64,000 nt of DNA from Delphinus delphis (GCF_949987515.2 NC_082688.1:105937893-106001892); one strand, 5' to 3'. Positions 33,185 through 44,095 are shown, numbered from the stretch's first letter. Numbers and translations: made by a program. Notes: generated from the sequence alone by a model not told the origin.

Positions 33185-34495
33185 TAAAAGAGCATACTAC
33201 TTATGCAAATAGTTGAGCGTGGAGGGAGAGTTACTTTTTTCTCTCAGCAGACTGTCCCTCATGAGCCCTTTTTCTATGCACAGTCTTCCTTGATACAAAC
33301 TGTTTTATTTAAAATATTAGTACCTTTGGTTTATGCAAAGGTACTAATGCAAAGTTTCAGCTTTTCAGAGAGAAGGCAGTAAAATGCCAGGGCACCTCTT
33401 GAGCTGAAGGGTCTCTGTGCTTGACTATATATAGTCTTTGTTCTCTGCCCTGTGAGAGATTAAACATGGTACCAGCAACGTCACACCTGGTACTTTGATC
33501 AAGAAGTCACTCTGGTGAAGAATCTGAGGGTATAGTTTAGACAAGTTGAAATGGCCACTGTCATAGCTTAACTTGGTCCAGCAAAGAGAGGGGTCATTGT
33601 CAGTAGCTCATGTCGCCTTGTTTCTACACTGGGCCAAGTAGTCTCTCTCTGTCCCTGAACTTGAAAGAGTCAACCCTCGGCTGGTTCCAGGCAATGCCCA
33701 CAAATGGAGGCTACAACTGCTCTCCAGCATCTCCCTGACACCTCAAACTGAGCCCTCCTTGGGCCCCATGCCCAGGAATCTTTCCGCTTGTCTCTTTTCT
33801 GGGCTTGCAGCCAGGCTCAACTTTTCAAGATGCTGTCTTCCAAATCCTGCCTTGATTAACTCAGTCTGCAGCCCCTTCGTTGTCACTGTTTTCTTGTCAC
33901 TCTTTTAGTTTTTCCTGCAGTCATCTGTGTTCATAGTCTGTCCCATTTTAGGCATTTGCATTTGCAAATGACTACATTTCCATCTAACTCACAGGAGGCA
34001 GCTTCTGTCTACTGCAGAAAGAGGCACACCTGGACTGCACAGAAAACTGAGGAACTGGGCTAGTCGTCCCAGGTGCTGTGGGTTTGATTGCCTGGGCTCA
34101 ACATCCGAACCGAAGAGGATTAGTCTGAGCAGATTTCCAAGACAGGCGCTAAGATGGAGGACTCCCAGTCCCATGGTCGTCGACAAAAGGTTTTGGGGAA
34201 AGGAGTTAGGAGCAGCTGGAGCCCTCTGCACATTACTAAAAGGGATTTGGGTACTTGTTAACGGACATATTGGTGAGGGTGTGGAGAGGTGGAAGTAGAG
34301 AGCTTGTGCCCAACCCTGTAAGAGGGGAGAGGGTGTGAGGGAGTGCAGATGGCGGAGCTTATGGTGGCAGCTAGAAAAGGGAAGGCAGGCCAAGTAGTCC
34401 CAAGTAGTGCAGGGGGGGTATGCGTGAGAAAGGAGATGACTAGCAGTGGGCTCAGGATGGAGGAAACCCGGATTGACCAGTAGCAACTGATGTGT
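33185..34495. other. Single-copy DNA, no gene seen
   Basis: Includes a perfect short hairpin at 33316-33348 and an octamer/palindrome at 33954-33970. A 165-codon minus-strand frame at 33989-34486 is Ser/Leu/Pro-rich with no recognisable domain and no upstream promoter or splice context; I regard it as chance. Confidence 0.5.
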
Positions 34496-34499
34496 TCGG

Positions 34500-35615
34500 C
34501 GTTCGTGCAGCCTTTCTTTCCCACAGCTCTTCCTTCTTGGATCTTATGACCTTGTCCTGGTTCTCTTCTTGCCCCCCCGCTGATTGCTTCTTCTCGGGTC
34601 ACCTTACCAGCTCACCTCCCCCTCTTGCTCCCTTTCTTGAACTCAGACCCCAGCCCGAAGTCCTGCATTCTTCTCTGTCTTTCAGGCCCCCCATCACCTA
34701 TGCTCCTATCTTCAGTTATTACCGTTGTGGCCACAGACACCCAAATCTCTGTCTGCATTCTTGACCTCTCGTTTAATCCTGCCCCCAGTCTGCATTGCTC
34801 ATTGGACACTTCCACTGGCTGCCCCACTGTCATCTCCGACTCAGTGTGCTGTACTCAGACATCTAACAGGAGGAGTCCAATTAAGTGACCTCTAAGATCT
34901 CTTCCAGTTCTCAATTTCTGTGGCTTATGTCAAAAAACAAATTCATCACCTTCACCTCTTTAAATAGCATTTTATTCTGTTTTCTGGTTTCTGTCAGTAG
35001 AGTTAGCATCCCCAGACTGGTAGACTTCAGCTATTTCTGATGTTTCCTCTCTCTTCACTGCCTTGTTGATCTTGCATCTAGCTCTTCCCCTTGGGTCCAC
35101 GTGGTCACCACCAATTCTGAGCTTTTTCCTAAACATCTGATCTCTGACTCGCCTGGTCTTCTGTGATCCACCCTGTTAGCCCCAGCGCCCGTCAACACTG
35201 CTTCCACCATCCATGTGACTGAGTCTTGTCTCCTATTTAGCCCTTGGACCTGCAGCTTTTCCGTACTTACCTGACTATATACTCCAGCCACGCCAAAGTG
35301 CCTTCCACACTGCAGAAACAGGCCCTTCTCCTCCGTACGCATGAGATGATGCCACGGTGGTCACACCTCACTTCCTCCTGGAAAGCTTCCCAGCCTATAT
35401 TGATCATCCCATTTTTTCCTTTGTTCTTCTAGAACTGATGATTTCTACTACACAATTTAATATGAACAATATATGTTCATTGTTTTCTATTTCTAGTACA
35501 TTGGTCCTATTTCTCTAACTTGAACATACACTATTATCAAATCACAGTGATCATTTTTCTTGTCGTCGCCCAAATGCCAAGAATGTGAAATAGGCTCAGC
35601 AAATGCTGGTTAGTT
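34500..35615 (+). repeat. L2 copy, sense, diverged
   Basis: Pyrimidine-rich strand of an L2: 'acagacacccaaatctctgtc', 'ctcattggacacttccactgg', 'ctgactcgcctggtcttctg', 'ctatatactccagccacgcc' and a 3' 'ataggctcagcaaatgctgg'. The order fits LINE2 coding region to 3' end. Frames are shattered. Confidence 0.55.
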
Positions 35616-35830
35616 GACAAGTGATCACTGAGATTCTGGGTTGAAGAAAAATTTTAGTCTAATGAGCTTAAAACTCTGGGTGGGAAGTCTGGTGGAATAT
35701 ACCCACCGTTTGGGGATGGTTAAAATGACTATCTTGAATCTCTCTTCCCCTTTCTCTCCTACATTTCTCCCATATTCCTGCCAGTGGCAGTCGATCTCTT
35801 TGCCATCAATCTCATGTCCTTCCCACTCAG

Positions 35831-35874
35831 ATTAGTAGATACAATTAGTAGATACTAATTAGTAGATTAGTATC
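35831..35874 (+). repeat. 13-base tandem repeat with internal palindrome
   Basis: attagtagatac starts at 35831 and 35844, with a third degenerate unit at 35858. gatactaat (35851-35859) is the exact inverse complement of attagtatc (35866-35874). It is a small local tandem expansion between two L2 segments. Confidence 0.85.
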
Positions 35875-35894
35875 CTGTAAACCAAATGTTTATA

Positions 35895-36385
35895 GGATAC
35901 AGTCTAACTCTTTGTTATGGTATTTAAAACCTTCCACGATCTGGCTTCTGCCTTCCCACTTTCTCCAGCCCAATCTCATACTTCTTGCCCAGCCGTACTT
36001 AACCGTGACCCAGCCTCCATGTGGTCTCATCACTGTGCACACGTGGCATCCTCTGCCTGGAACGTTGGTAGCCCCTTTCTTCACCTGGCTTAATGCCTCT
36101 CCCTTTCAGGACTCACCTCTGGCAGGCATTCCTTCCAGAATTTTTCCATGACTCCATCTCCTCTGGGTTAGGTGCTACAGTAGTACCCTGATGTGGTCCA
36201 GTTTCACTCTGCGTATATTTCTATCAAATGTGTACCACATTGTGTTATGCTAGTTGGTATACTGACTTATTTCCCTAATAGTCCTAAAGCTTCTGGCTGG
36301 TAGGGATAGTGTCTCATTAATATTTGTATCCCCAGCACCTAGCACAGAACCTGATTTCTTGAAAAAACTGTTGAATGAATATCTA
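35895..36385 (+). repeat. L2 3' end, sense
   Basis: 'aaaaccttccacgatctggc', 'ctgcctggaacgttggtagc', 'ctggctggtagggatagtg', 'tatccccagcacctagcac' and 'ctgttgaatgaat' are diagnostic of the LINE2 3' end. Together with the sense L2 to its left it may be one element interrupted at about 35615-35890. Confidence 0.85.
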
Positions 36386-37535
36386 TTTTAGCTTTTTATG
36401 TTGAAGATGTTTGGTACCGTTTAGATCCAGTCCTTGTACTTAGATAAGCATCGTAACTGACGATTGAAGGTCCTTCAAACCGGTGATGTATTCAAGGAGG
36501 CATTTTGCTTTCCCCTTTAATCTAGGTAGACACAACTCTGTTTTGTATTTTTAATATTTACTTCTGGACTCATCACTCTATCAAGTTTATTTGTATTTGA
36601 TTCATTCCTTACAATTGATGTAGCAGAATGGGATAAGGCAGCAGCATTTCTTCCATTCCATTTTATCTCTTATCAGCATTTTGTTCTTCACGTATAGCTT
36701 TGCCTGAGTCATCAGTATTGGGCTAATGGACTGGAACGGCACAAGTTGAATGGTAATTACTTACTCTGTTGCTGATAGCCCAGATGAGAATAGGACTTAT
36801 TAGATCTGTAATAATGGAAATCTGTGTTTAATGCAGATCTTTTAAGCAGTTTGAAACGATCTCAAATCCATCTCTCTTTGCCATATGTTAAAATGTCACA
36901 TTATGGTTTTAAAATTCAGGAAGAGAACTGAAGTTTCAGAAGAAGCCTGCCTGTGGAAAAGTTCTCAAATCTGTCCTTTCTAAAATCAGAAGGATTTGTT
37001 CATCTCAAAGCAAGCCTCCACAGAGACGTGGCCCTGTCTGACTGAGCAGTCCCCCAGGGCAGGGTGGTTCCAGGAAGCAGAAGACCTCGGTTCCCGAGGG
37101 CCCAGGAGCAGACAGGGTGGAGGGGAAGCAGATTTAGAGGCCCCTGGGTGGAGCCTGGGGGCCTTGCTAGAGGCATAAGCCTTGACTTCAGAGAATGTAC
37201 CCAAGTCAAGAGTTCCTTAGCCTCAGTGCTCAAGGTGGGCCCCAGATCTGAATGCTCATACTTGTGTCATTAGCCCATCTCTTGTTTCAGCTGTGGAAAA
37301 CTTCAGCATTTCTACCAATACTGATTTCTTCTTTCTCCCTGTCATGTGAAGAATAAAGACAAGAAGACATCTGACTCAAGCAACTGCTGTGACAGGTGCT
37401 TAGTAATCATACTCCATCCTCTTCCCTTTGCAGACCCGAAGACCAAATCAGTGAAGGTACATGGCTCACCTGAGGTCCTGGGCCGTTAACGCTGCAACAG
37501 GGGTGGAGGCAGAGGCTAGCCCCTGCCCAGAGGTC
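36386..37535. promoter_or_regulatory. Single-copy block, possible conserved element
   Basis: 36590-36915 is repeat-free with 'ttgcctgagtcatcagtattgggctaatgg' type mixed words, 'atggtaattacttac' and 'ctgtaataatgg', and looks enhancer-like. 37000-37540 is GC-richer with short uninformative frames. No gene was recognised. Confidence 0.3.
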
Positions 37536-37550
37536 CTGCCATCACTTTTA

Positions 37551-37916
37551 CTTTATTGTTTTTTTATAAATTTATTTATTTTATTTATTATTTTTGGCTA
37601 CGTTGGGTCTTTGTTGCTGCATGCAGTCTTTCTCTAGTTGCGGTGGGCGGGGGCTATTCTTCGTTGTGGTGCGCGGGCTTCTCCGTGCGGTGGCTTCTCT
37701 TGTTGCGGACCACAGCCTCTAGGCGCGTGGGCTTCAGTAGTTGTGGCACGTGGGCTCAGTAGTTGTGGCTCACGGGCTCTAGAGCACAGGCTCAGTAGTT
37801 GTGGTACACGGACTTAGTTGCTCTGTAGCATGTGGGATCTTCCCGGACCAGGGCTCGATCCTGTGTCCCCTGCATTGGCAGGCGGACTCTTAACCCTTGC
37901 GCCACCAGGGAAGCCA
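37551..37916 (-). mobile_element. CHR-2-like long SINE with perfect TSD
   Basis: Reverse orientation, full length (about 366 bases including the (aaat)-type tail and an extra repeat of the 'ctcagtagttgtgg' module). A perfect 15-base duplication, ctgccatcactttta, lies at 37536-37550 and 37917-37931. It landed immediately beyond the stop codon of the decayed frame described at 37929-39310. Confidence 0.96.
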
Positions 37917-37928
37917 CTGCCATCACTT

Positions 37929-39310
37929 TTAGAAATATGTTCCAACAGGGCCTTTGGACCAGCCCAGCAGCTGTGTTTTCAAGTTATTTCCACTAAACTG
38001 TATCCTTCTTCTTGACTGGGAAATGGCCCTGCGTAATTTAGCTTCCTCTCTTAGAATAGAGTCTTGTCTGGAGATATGAATGCGGGCTGTAACTTCACCA
38101 TGTTTCATAAATGAAGCAGGGTCTTGAAGGCGCTCTTGTTTCTCAACAGAGACCTTACGAGTGAGAAATGGTTCTGCGGACTGGTCCGGTTTATCATGTG
38201 CTGCTTTTCTTTTTGATTCAGTGAGTCTCATGCCTCTTTGCAAATGGTAGATGTCCTGAGTGATATCATTATGCTGTTGGAGAACTTGGTGCTGGTAAAT
38301 TGCGACAAGCATCTATCTCTTCTGATTTTGAAAACTTCACAGCATTCTCAGACAAAGACAGGTTGATGTTGATTCGTCAGTGAGGGATTGCTTTGGATGC
38401 TGTGACTCTAAATTACTGTATACTTCAGCAGCTTGATAGACCTGATATAACTGGCAAGGTACTCTGATGGATATAGTGGGGGATAAAAAATAGGATTTTC
38501 TAAACTCGAGGTGCTCGTACATACTATATTTACTTGTGTACTTTTCTTTTTATTCTTGAATTTTGATACTTTTCGTTGAAAAGTTTTTGTTGTTTTTTTT
38601 TTTTTTTTGGCTGTGTAACTCTTTGTTTCTGTGCGAGGGCTTTCTCTAGTTGTGGCAAGCGGGGGCCATTCTTCATTGCGGTGCGCGGGCCTCTCACTAT
38701 TGCGGCCTCTCTTGTTGCGGAGCACAGGCTCCAGACGCACAGGCTCAGTAGTTGGGGCTCACGGGTCTAGTTGCTCCGCGGCATGTGGGATCTTCCCAGA
38801 CCAGGGCTCGAACCCGTGTGCCCTGCGTTAGCAGGCAGATTCTCAACCACTGTGCCACCAGGGAAGCCCCCAAAAAGTTTTTTTGAGTTCAATGAGCTTG
38901 CTAGGTGCACCTTTTTTTACAATTTTTAGCAACTCCTGCTTTGGGAGAAAATGGTCACATTTTAGTACTTACTCTAATGGCTGTAGAAATAACGGTGTGA
39001 TGTGATATATCAGCACTGACTTAAAAGTTGCTCGAGTGTATTTGCCCCGTGTTTTGGTGACACGTGCACAATTAGGGAAATTTGAGGTCTTTTTTGGTAA
39101 CAAAGTTCTCAGCTTATATCTGGTATTTGTTGATGAACTTTTTCCAGCAGTAATCTGTGAACAGCCCTGAAATTTCTTAAAACCAGTCTTGGAAAGAAGA
39201 AAAGCTATGGATACCTTGGATGCATAGTTGAAAGTTCATGTTACCTGCATAGTATCTTCGTCATTTGAAGATGTCTGTCTATGGCTGAGGTCGATGAGGG
39301 TTTTTAAGGA
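37929..39310 (-). pseudogene. Decayed minus-strand reading frame, unidentified protein
   Basis: Reading leftwards from 39310, one phase stays protein-like for about 1.1 kb once the SINE at 38590-38870 is set aside (about 360 codons). Three isolated stops occur, TGA at 39238-39236, TAA at 38971-38969 and TAA at 38552-38550, plus a short out-of-phase patch at about 38360-38313 after which the original phase resumes. The terminal 127-codon stretch (38312-37929) is Lys/Arg/Gln/Glu-rich, with pieces such as RQDSILREEAKLRR and KVSVEKQERLQDPAS, and ends in TAA. Upstream pieces include KTGFKKFQGCSQIT and LPKQELLKIVKKGAPSK. It is probably a processed pseudogene or a decayed exon. No domain or parent gene was recognised; no A tail is evident because a SINE sits directly downstream. 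An accidental frame cannot be excluded. Confidence 0.5.
38590..38870 (-). mobile_element. CHR-2 SINE inside the decayed frame
   Basis: Reverse orientation: T run, 'ggctgtgtaactctttgtttc', 'gacgcacaggctcagtagttg', 'gctcgaacccgtgtg' (reverse B box) and 'accagggaagccccc'. The flanking A-run/T-run duplication (aaaagttttt) is at about 38579-38589 and 38872-38882. The two copies differ by one T, so phase across the insertion is preserved only with the longer version. Confidence 0.93.
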
Positions 39311-39334
39311 CTAGAGGGAGTCTTCTGGGTCCCC

Positions 39335-39450
39335 AGCTGAGAAAACAGAAATAAAGAGGCAAAGAGACTTCTCCAGAATCACTTAGAACTACGTCCAGAA
39401 CCTGGGTCTCCTCACCTCTGGGCCTGTGTCCTTTCCACCACTTCACTCAC
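39335..39450 (-). repeat. MIR fragment, antisense
   Basis: 'agaggcaaagagacttctcc', 'cgtccagaacctgggtctcc' and 'gtgtcctttccaccac' follow reversed MIR order. It marks the upstream limit of the decayed frame. Confidence 0.65.
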
Positions 39451-39454
39451 TTCT

Positions 39455-39997
39455 TTTATTCCAGAAACATAAACAAATATTTTACATCTGATCACCTCCT
39501 AATGAGTACATCTATTCCCAAGACTGGCAAACTTTGTGATTCTATCAGAGCAAGCAATCTTATTTGTAAAGAGGCTGGCTAATTATCCATGACATTTTAA
39601 CTGTCTGCATTGTCCTTGAGCTAAGAGTGTGAAAATCAGAAGACTCAGGGGTGTATATACTTCCTGATAGGTTTCACTTAGTTTAACACACTCTGACAGT
39701 AAAAACGAAATGAATCTTAGCTGTTCAACAACAATAACATTCCAAGCAGGAAAGTAATTTTAAAAACCTGTTAACTGCATTATTGCTAATTTGGTATCAC
39801 AGGAATTACCAGAGTTGTAAATACAGCAATGAAGATGTGATAGACATATTTCGTCTAAGAAAAATGAAAAAAACATATATGCACTTTGCATAGACATCGA
39901 TGACAATAATGGTCATTTTAGTAACTCAGGTTTTGTTTCTTCAGTTGAAATTCAAAGTAACCCAGGTGGATAAGAAGGCTATTATGTTGAAGGATTG
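39455..39997. other. Single-copy AT-rich DNA
   Basis: Nothing recognised; no continuation of the decayed frame to the left is convincing here. Confidence 0.5.
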
Positions 39998-40010
39998 GGA
40001 GCTCTTGATT

Positions 40011-40192
40011 TTTTTTTTTTTTTTTTTGGCTGTGTTGGGTCTTCGTTTCTGTGCGAGGACTTTCTCTAGTTGTGGCAAGCGGGGCCCACTCTTGATCGCG
40101 GTGCGTGGGCCTCTCACTGTCGTGGCCTCTCCTGTTGCGGAGCACAGGTTCCAGACGCGCAAGCTCAGTAGTTGTGGCTCATGGGCCTAGTT
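40011..40192 (-). mobile_element. 5'-truncated SINE lacking its tRNA head
   Basis: Reverse orientation: T run, CHR-2 body from 'ggctgtgttgggtcttcg' through 'ctcagtagttgtggctcatgggcctagtt', then it stops. The tRNA-related head with A and B boxes (about 100 bases) is missing. The 15-base duplication ggagctcttgatttt is intact at 39998-40012 and 40193-40207, so the truncation occurred on insertion and not by later deletion. Confidence 0.93.
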
Positions 40193-40207
40193 GGAGCTCT
40201 TGATTTT

Positions 40208-41160
40208 ATCAAGGATTGGAACTAAGTTGAGATACTGTGGGATGTTTGACTAGGTAAAGAGGTAGGGGAGATGACTACTGTCTGTGATTTGAGGAGAGCA
40301 GGGTGGCACCAGGATCTGTACCCAGTGCTCAGACGTGCTGCCCAATGAAAAGATTCCTCCATGTAGGCTTCTGTTTCCTGGTAATTCTGCTTTCTGTTTT
40401 TAGTAGAAGGACATATCTCTTAGTACTTACCCCTGGTTGCAAGTTTCTGGATGTCCTGTTGATTCAGGGGCATTAGAAAGCATTAAAACCCCTTCTCCAT
40501 CCCAAGCTCTGCCTTGGCTATATCCAGTTCACTTTTATGTCTGTGGTGAGTCTGTGCCCCACCTTCGTCCATTTGTCATGGCTGCCCCCAGGTCGGCGGT
40601 ATCTTTGGTTAATTGAAAAATATATATATTATTTTTAACTCTATAGTATTTTTATTTTATAAAATGATTATTATTTTTGCCTGTATAGTAATGTGATGAT
40701 AAGACAGGATCACCATTTATTTTAAAAAATATAGCAACATTTTCAAGTTTGAACCAATCAAATCTTGTAGGAGCTGCAAATATTTAGATCTGCATACTGA
40801 ATAGATAGCAAGGACAGAAGCCCAGGTGTTCCCCTTCTCTAACTGGGGGACTCTTGGCTCTGGGAGATGGCCTCTTCACCCTTCTGGTTAAGGGATAGGA
40901 CTGAGTGGTGTCTGTGGTTACCTTCAGCTCACACAGTCCCTCATTTATAATCATAACACTCGCTGCATCTGTGCATTTCAGTCATTCTGAAAAGAAAGAA
41001 GGTTTTGTCTTGTATTTTTGTTGAATGGCTGCTTTCTGCCTGGTTCTGGTATGTTCTTGTCTCGCTTTCTTCTGTGTGGACATTCCCGGTTTCTAGTCCA
41101 GGCCCGAATATGCCACCCAGCTGATGGGACACATTAGTTGGTAACATGGGCTTGTTAAAT
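40208..41160. other. Single-copy DNA, no gene seen
   Basis: AT-rich centre (40610-40760) and mixed flanks. No feature was recognised. Confidence 0.5.
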
Positions 41161-41164
41161 CCTG

Positions 41165-41288
41165 GTTCTGAATCCCAGTTGGGCTAGTTTTCTCATACAT
41201 GAAATGGAGCTGATGCCGACTTTGTGGGTGGACGTGAGATATTGGCAGTAAAGCCCTTGGCACAAGGCCTGGTTCCTAGCCAATGCTT
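41165..41288 (+). repeat. MIR fragment, sense
   Basis: 'cctggttctgaatcccagttg', 'ctcatacatgaaatggagctg' and 'cttggcacaaggcctggttcc' are in MIR order. Confidence 0.6.
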
Positions 41289-41644
41289 GCCTCGTTCCCT
41301 GTCCCCTCCCTCCCCCAAGGAAAGGTTTCTCTATGCAGAAATATGAACCCCTGAGTTGTGTACATTTAATATGTTTGTTTGATTAGTATCAGATACTGTT
41401 TGAAATTATTTTGTAGCTTCCTTCCGTTGAATGCATTGAACAAATGGACAGGAAACCAGATGTTTTCAGAAGACATGGGATCAAGAGTTGTGCTAACTTG
41501 CATGCTTCTTTAACACTTGCAAAAATTGCTGGGTTTTCGAGCCTGTCACATCCCTTCTCTTTAGCTGACTTCCTGAACTCAGTCTCTTGTTTGTGACCTC
41601 TACCTTTCCATGCTAGTCTTCCTCTATGGGCTTCGCTATCCGAC

Positions 41645-42185
41645 TCACAGTTAATCCAGTAAATATTTATTGAACAGTAGGTGCTGTCCTAGGTACTGGG
41701 GATAAGTGAGAATAAGATGAATAATATCTACACCCCCAATAAAATCCATGCAGATGGGAGGAAGGCAGAACATAAACAGTAAGCAAATATACAGTTTCTT
41801 ACAGTGCTAGTTGTTACAAAGTAAAATAATACAGGAGAAGGTATGAGCAGAGAGCAGAGGCGATGCTCTTGTAGAAAGGCTGGTCAGGGAAGGCCTGTCT
41901 GTAGAGGTTGGATTTGAGTAGAAACCTGAGTGAAATGAGTGAATCAAGCAAATATCTGCAGGAAGAATGTTCCTGGAAAGACCTTGTGAGGGTAACAATC
42001 CTGACATGTTCAAATGACAGCCTGCAGTGTGGCTGGGTAGGAGTGAACCCTGGGGAGAGGAAATGATGCTGGAAACCAGTCCTGGACAGATTCCAGGGGG
42101 GGCTTCAGGCCCAGGTAAAGCCTGAAATGTATCCTAGACTTGATGACTAGCCCCAGAGACTTTGAAGCTGGGGATGATATGACTG
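41645..42185 (-). repeat. L2 3' region, antisense
   Basis: 'aatatttattgaacagtaggtgctg', 'ctaggtactggggataagtg', 'gctggtcagggaaggcctg', 'aatgttcctggaaagacc' and 'cctgcagtgtggctgggtagg' show the same block order as the L2 at 22237-23310. Confidence 0.75.
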
Positions 42186-42194
42186 TGTTTACAT

Positions 42195-42575
42195 TTTTTT
42201 AAGCTGAGATACAACATTGTGTGAGTTTAAAGTGTACAGTGTATTGATTTGATATTAAAGTGTACAGTGTGTTGACTTGATATGTTATTGTAATTAGCTA
42301 ACAACTCTATCATGTCACGTAATTATTATTTTGTGGGGAGAACAATTAAAATCTACTCTCTTGGCAACTTTGAAGTTTATAGCACAGTATTGTTGACTGT
42401 AATCTCTATACTGAGGGTTAGATCTCCAGGACTTATTTATCTCCTAGTTGCAAGTCTGTACCCTTAAACAACATTTCTCCAATTCCTCCACCCGGAGCCC
42501 CAGGTAACCACCAGTTCTACTCTCTGTTTTTATGGCTCAGCTGTTTTAGATTCCACATATAAATGATATCAAAAT
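42195..42575 (-). repeat. L1M 3' end, antisense
   Basis: 'gtatagcacagtattgttgac' style and 'gagggttagatctccaggac', 'caacatttctccaattcctcc', 'aaccaccagttctactctc' and 'gattccacatataaatgat' match a reversed L1MA/MB 3' UTR. A 28-base unit is locally duplicated at 42227-42254 and 42255-42282 (26 of 28 identical). Confidence 0.85.
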
Positions 42576-42597
42576 TGTATTTACATTTAAGACAATT

Positions 42598-42985
42598 ACT
42601 GTCTTAGTCAGTTTGGGCTGCTGTAATAAAATACCATAGACTGGGTGACTTAAATAACAGACATTTATTCTCATAGTTCTGGAGGCTGGGAAGTCCAGGA
42701 TCAGATGCTGGCAGATTCAGTTACTGGTGAAGATCTCTTCTTGGCTTACAGATAGCCACCTTCTCATTGTGTCCTCACATGGAAAAGAGAGAGTAAGCTC
42801 TGGACTCTTTTCCTCTTCTTATAAGGACACTAATCCCATCACAGGGCCCCCACCCTCATGATCTCATCTAAACCTACTTACCTCCCAAAGGGCCCACCTC
42901 CAAGTGCCATGTACTGGGGATTAAGGCTTCAACATATGAATTTGGCGAGGGTGGGGAACAAACATTCAGTCTCTAACAACTACAC
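42598..42985 (-). mobile_element. MLT1-type solo LTR, antisense
   Basis: Complete-looking reversed MLT1 LTR: 'tgtcttagtcagtttgggctg', 'ataccatagactgggtgac', 'tctggaggctgggaagtcc', 'attgtgtcctcacatgg', 'cactaatcccatcacaggg', 'ccaccctcatgatctcatc' and 'ttcaacatatgaatttgg'. Better preserved than the copy at 11945-12322. Confidence 0.93.
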
Positions 42986-42989
42986 AGTT

Positions 42990-43555
42990 TACTCAGTAGA
43001 GATAGACCGGGTGGGAGAGCCCACAGAGAGGGCAAGAGTGGAATTGGCAGGTGTTTTTCTAGCAGAGGAAATTAGATGAACTAGTTGGGTAGTGACAGAG
43101 CTGATGAGATGTGGTCATTAAGCCCGTGGGACTTCCTGATGTCAGATAGAGATGGTCTTTCTAGAGCATCAGTGCCCTGGAGGCCTTGCTTCTCTCCTGT
43201 GCGTCATGCTTCTGCATGGGAATGGCCTTTTTTCCGTGCCCATCTGTCTTGGCCTGACAGTGTGATTGGTGTGCATTTTGTGTGGGTGTGTGTAGGGGAG
43301 ATTAACGTAAGAAAATACTTTCTCTGCTCCTCAAAATGTGGATATGTAGGTGAAACGCAGTGTCGCGGTGGGGCGAGGAGATACAGTTCTCTTGGCCCAT
43401 GACCCCATCTACAACTTCACAGCTCTTTTCTCAGCCCCTACCCCAATTCCGGGTGATCCTTCATATGATGTAGAGAATTCCATAAGAACATCCAAAGTGA
43501 GAGGCAGAGATGCAGTCTGTCAAGGCCACGGATACAAACAAAGCCATGTGGATTA
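42990..43555. other. Single-copy DNA, no gene seen
   Basis: Frames of 60-105 codons on the plus strand have no recognisable family. Nothing else was identified. Confidence 0.45.
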
Positions 43556-44095
43556 GTTACCTATTGTTGTATAATAAATGATCCCCAAACTCAGTAGCTT
43601 AGAACAACACACACCTATTATCACACAGTTTCTGTGGGCTGGGAATGTAGATGCAGCTTGCATCTTCTGCTTCAGGGTCTCTCACACGACTGCACTCAAG
43701 ATATTGGCCAAGACTGAGATCTTGTCTGAAGGCTCAACCAGGGCTGGATCTGCCTTCAAGCTCACTTACGTGACGTTTGGCAGGATCCGATTCCTCAAGG
43801 GTTGTTGGGCTGAGGGCCTCAGTCCCTTGCTGGATGGAGGCTGCCCTCAGCACTTTGCTGTGTTGGTCTCTCCAGCCTGGCAGCTTGCTTCAACAAAGCA
43901 TGCAGTAGAGACAGAGTCTTCTGGCAAGATGGGAATCGCAGTCTTTTGTAACTTAATCATGGAAATGATATCTCCTCAGTGTTGCCATATTCTATTAGTT
44001 AGAAGCAAGTTACTCAGGGAGAAGGGATTACATAAAGCCATGAAGACCAAGAGGTGAGGATATTGGGGGGCCATCCTAGAGGCTGCCTGCAACAG
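43556..44095 (-). mobile_element. MLT1J/K-like solo LTR, antisense
   Basis: Reversed LTR: 'tattgttgtataataaatgatcc', 'cagtagcttagaacaacac', 'ggtctctcacacgactgc', 'ctgaaggctcaaccagggctgg', 'tcctcaagggttgttgggctg', 'attctattagttagaagcaag' and 'aggctgcctgcaaca'. The 159-codon frame inside (43578-44057) is accidental. Confidence 0.85.

Noticed and set aside
33989..34486. 165-codon minus-strand frame
   Set aside because: Ser/Pro/Leu/His-rich reading of purine-rich DNA; no domain, and nothing resembling a start or splice context.
43578..44057. 159-codon plus-strand frame
   Set aside because: Lies almost entirely inside an antisense MLT1-type LTR.
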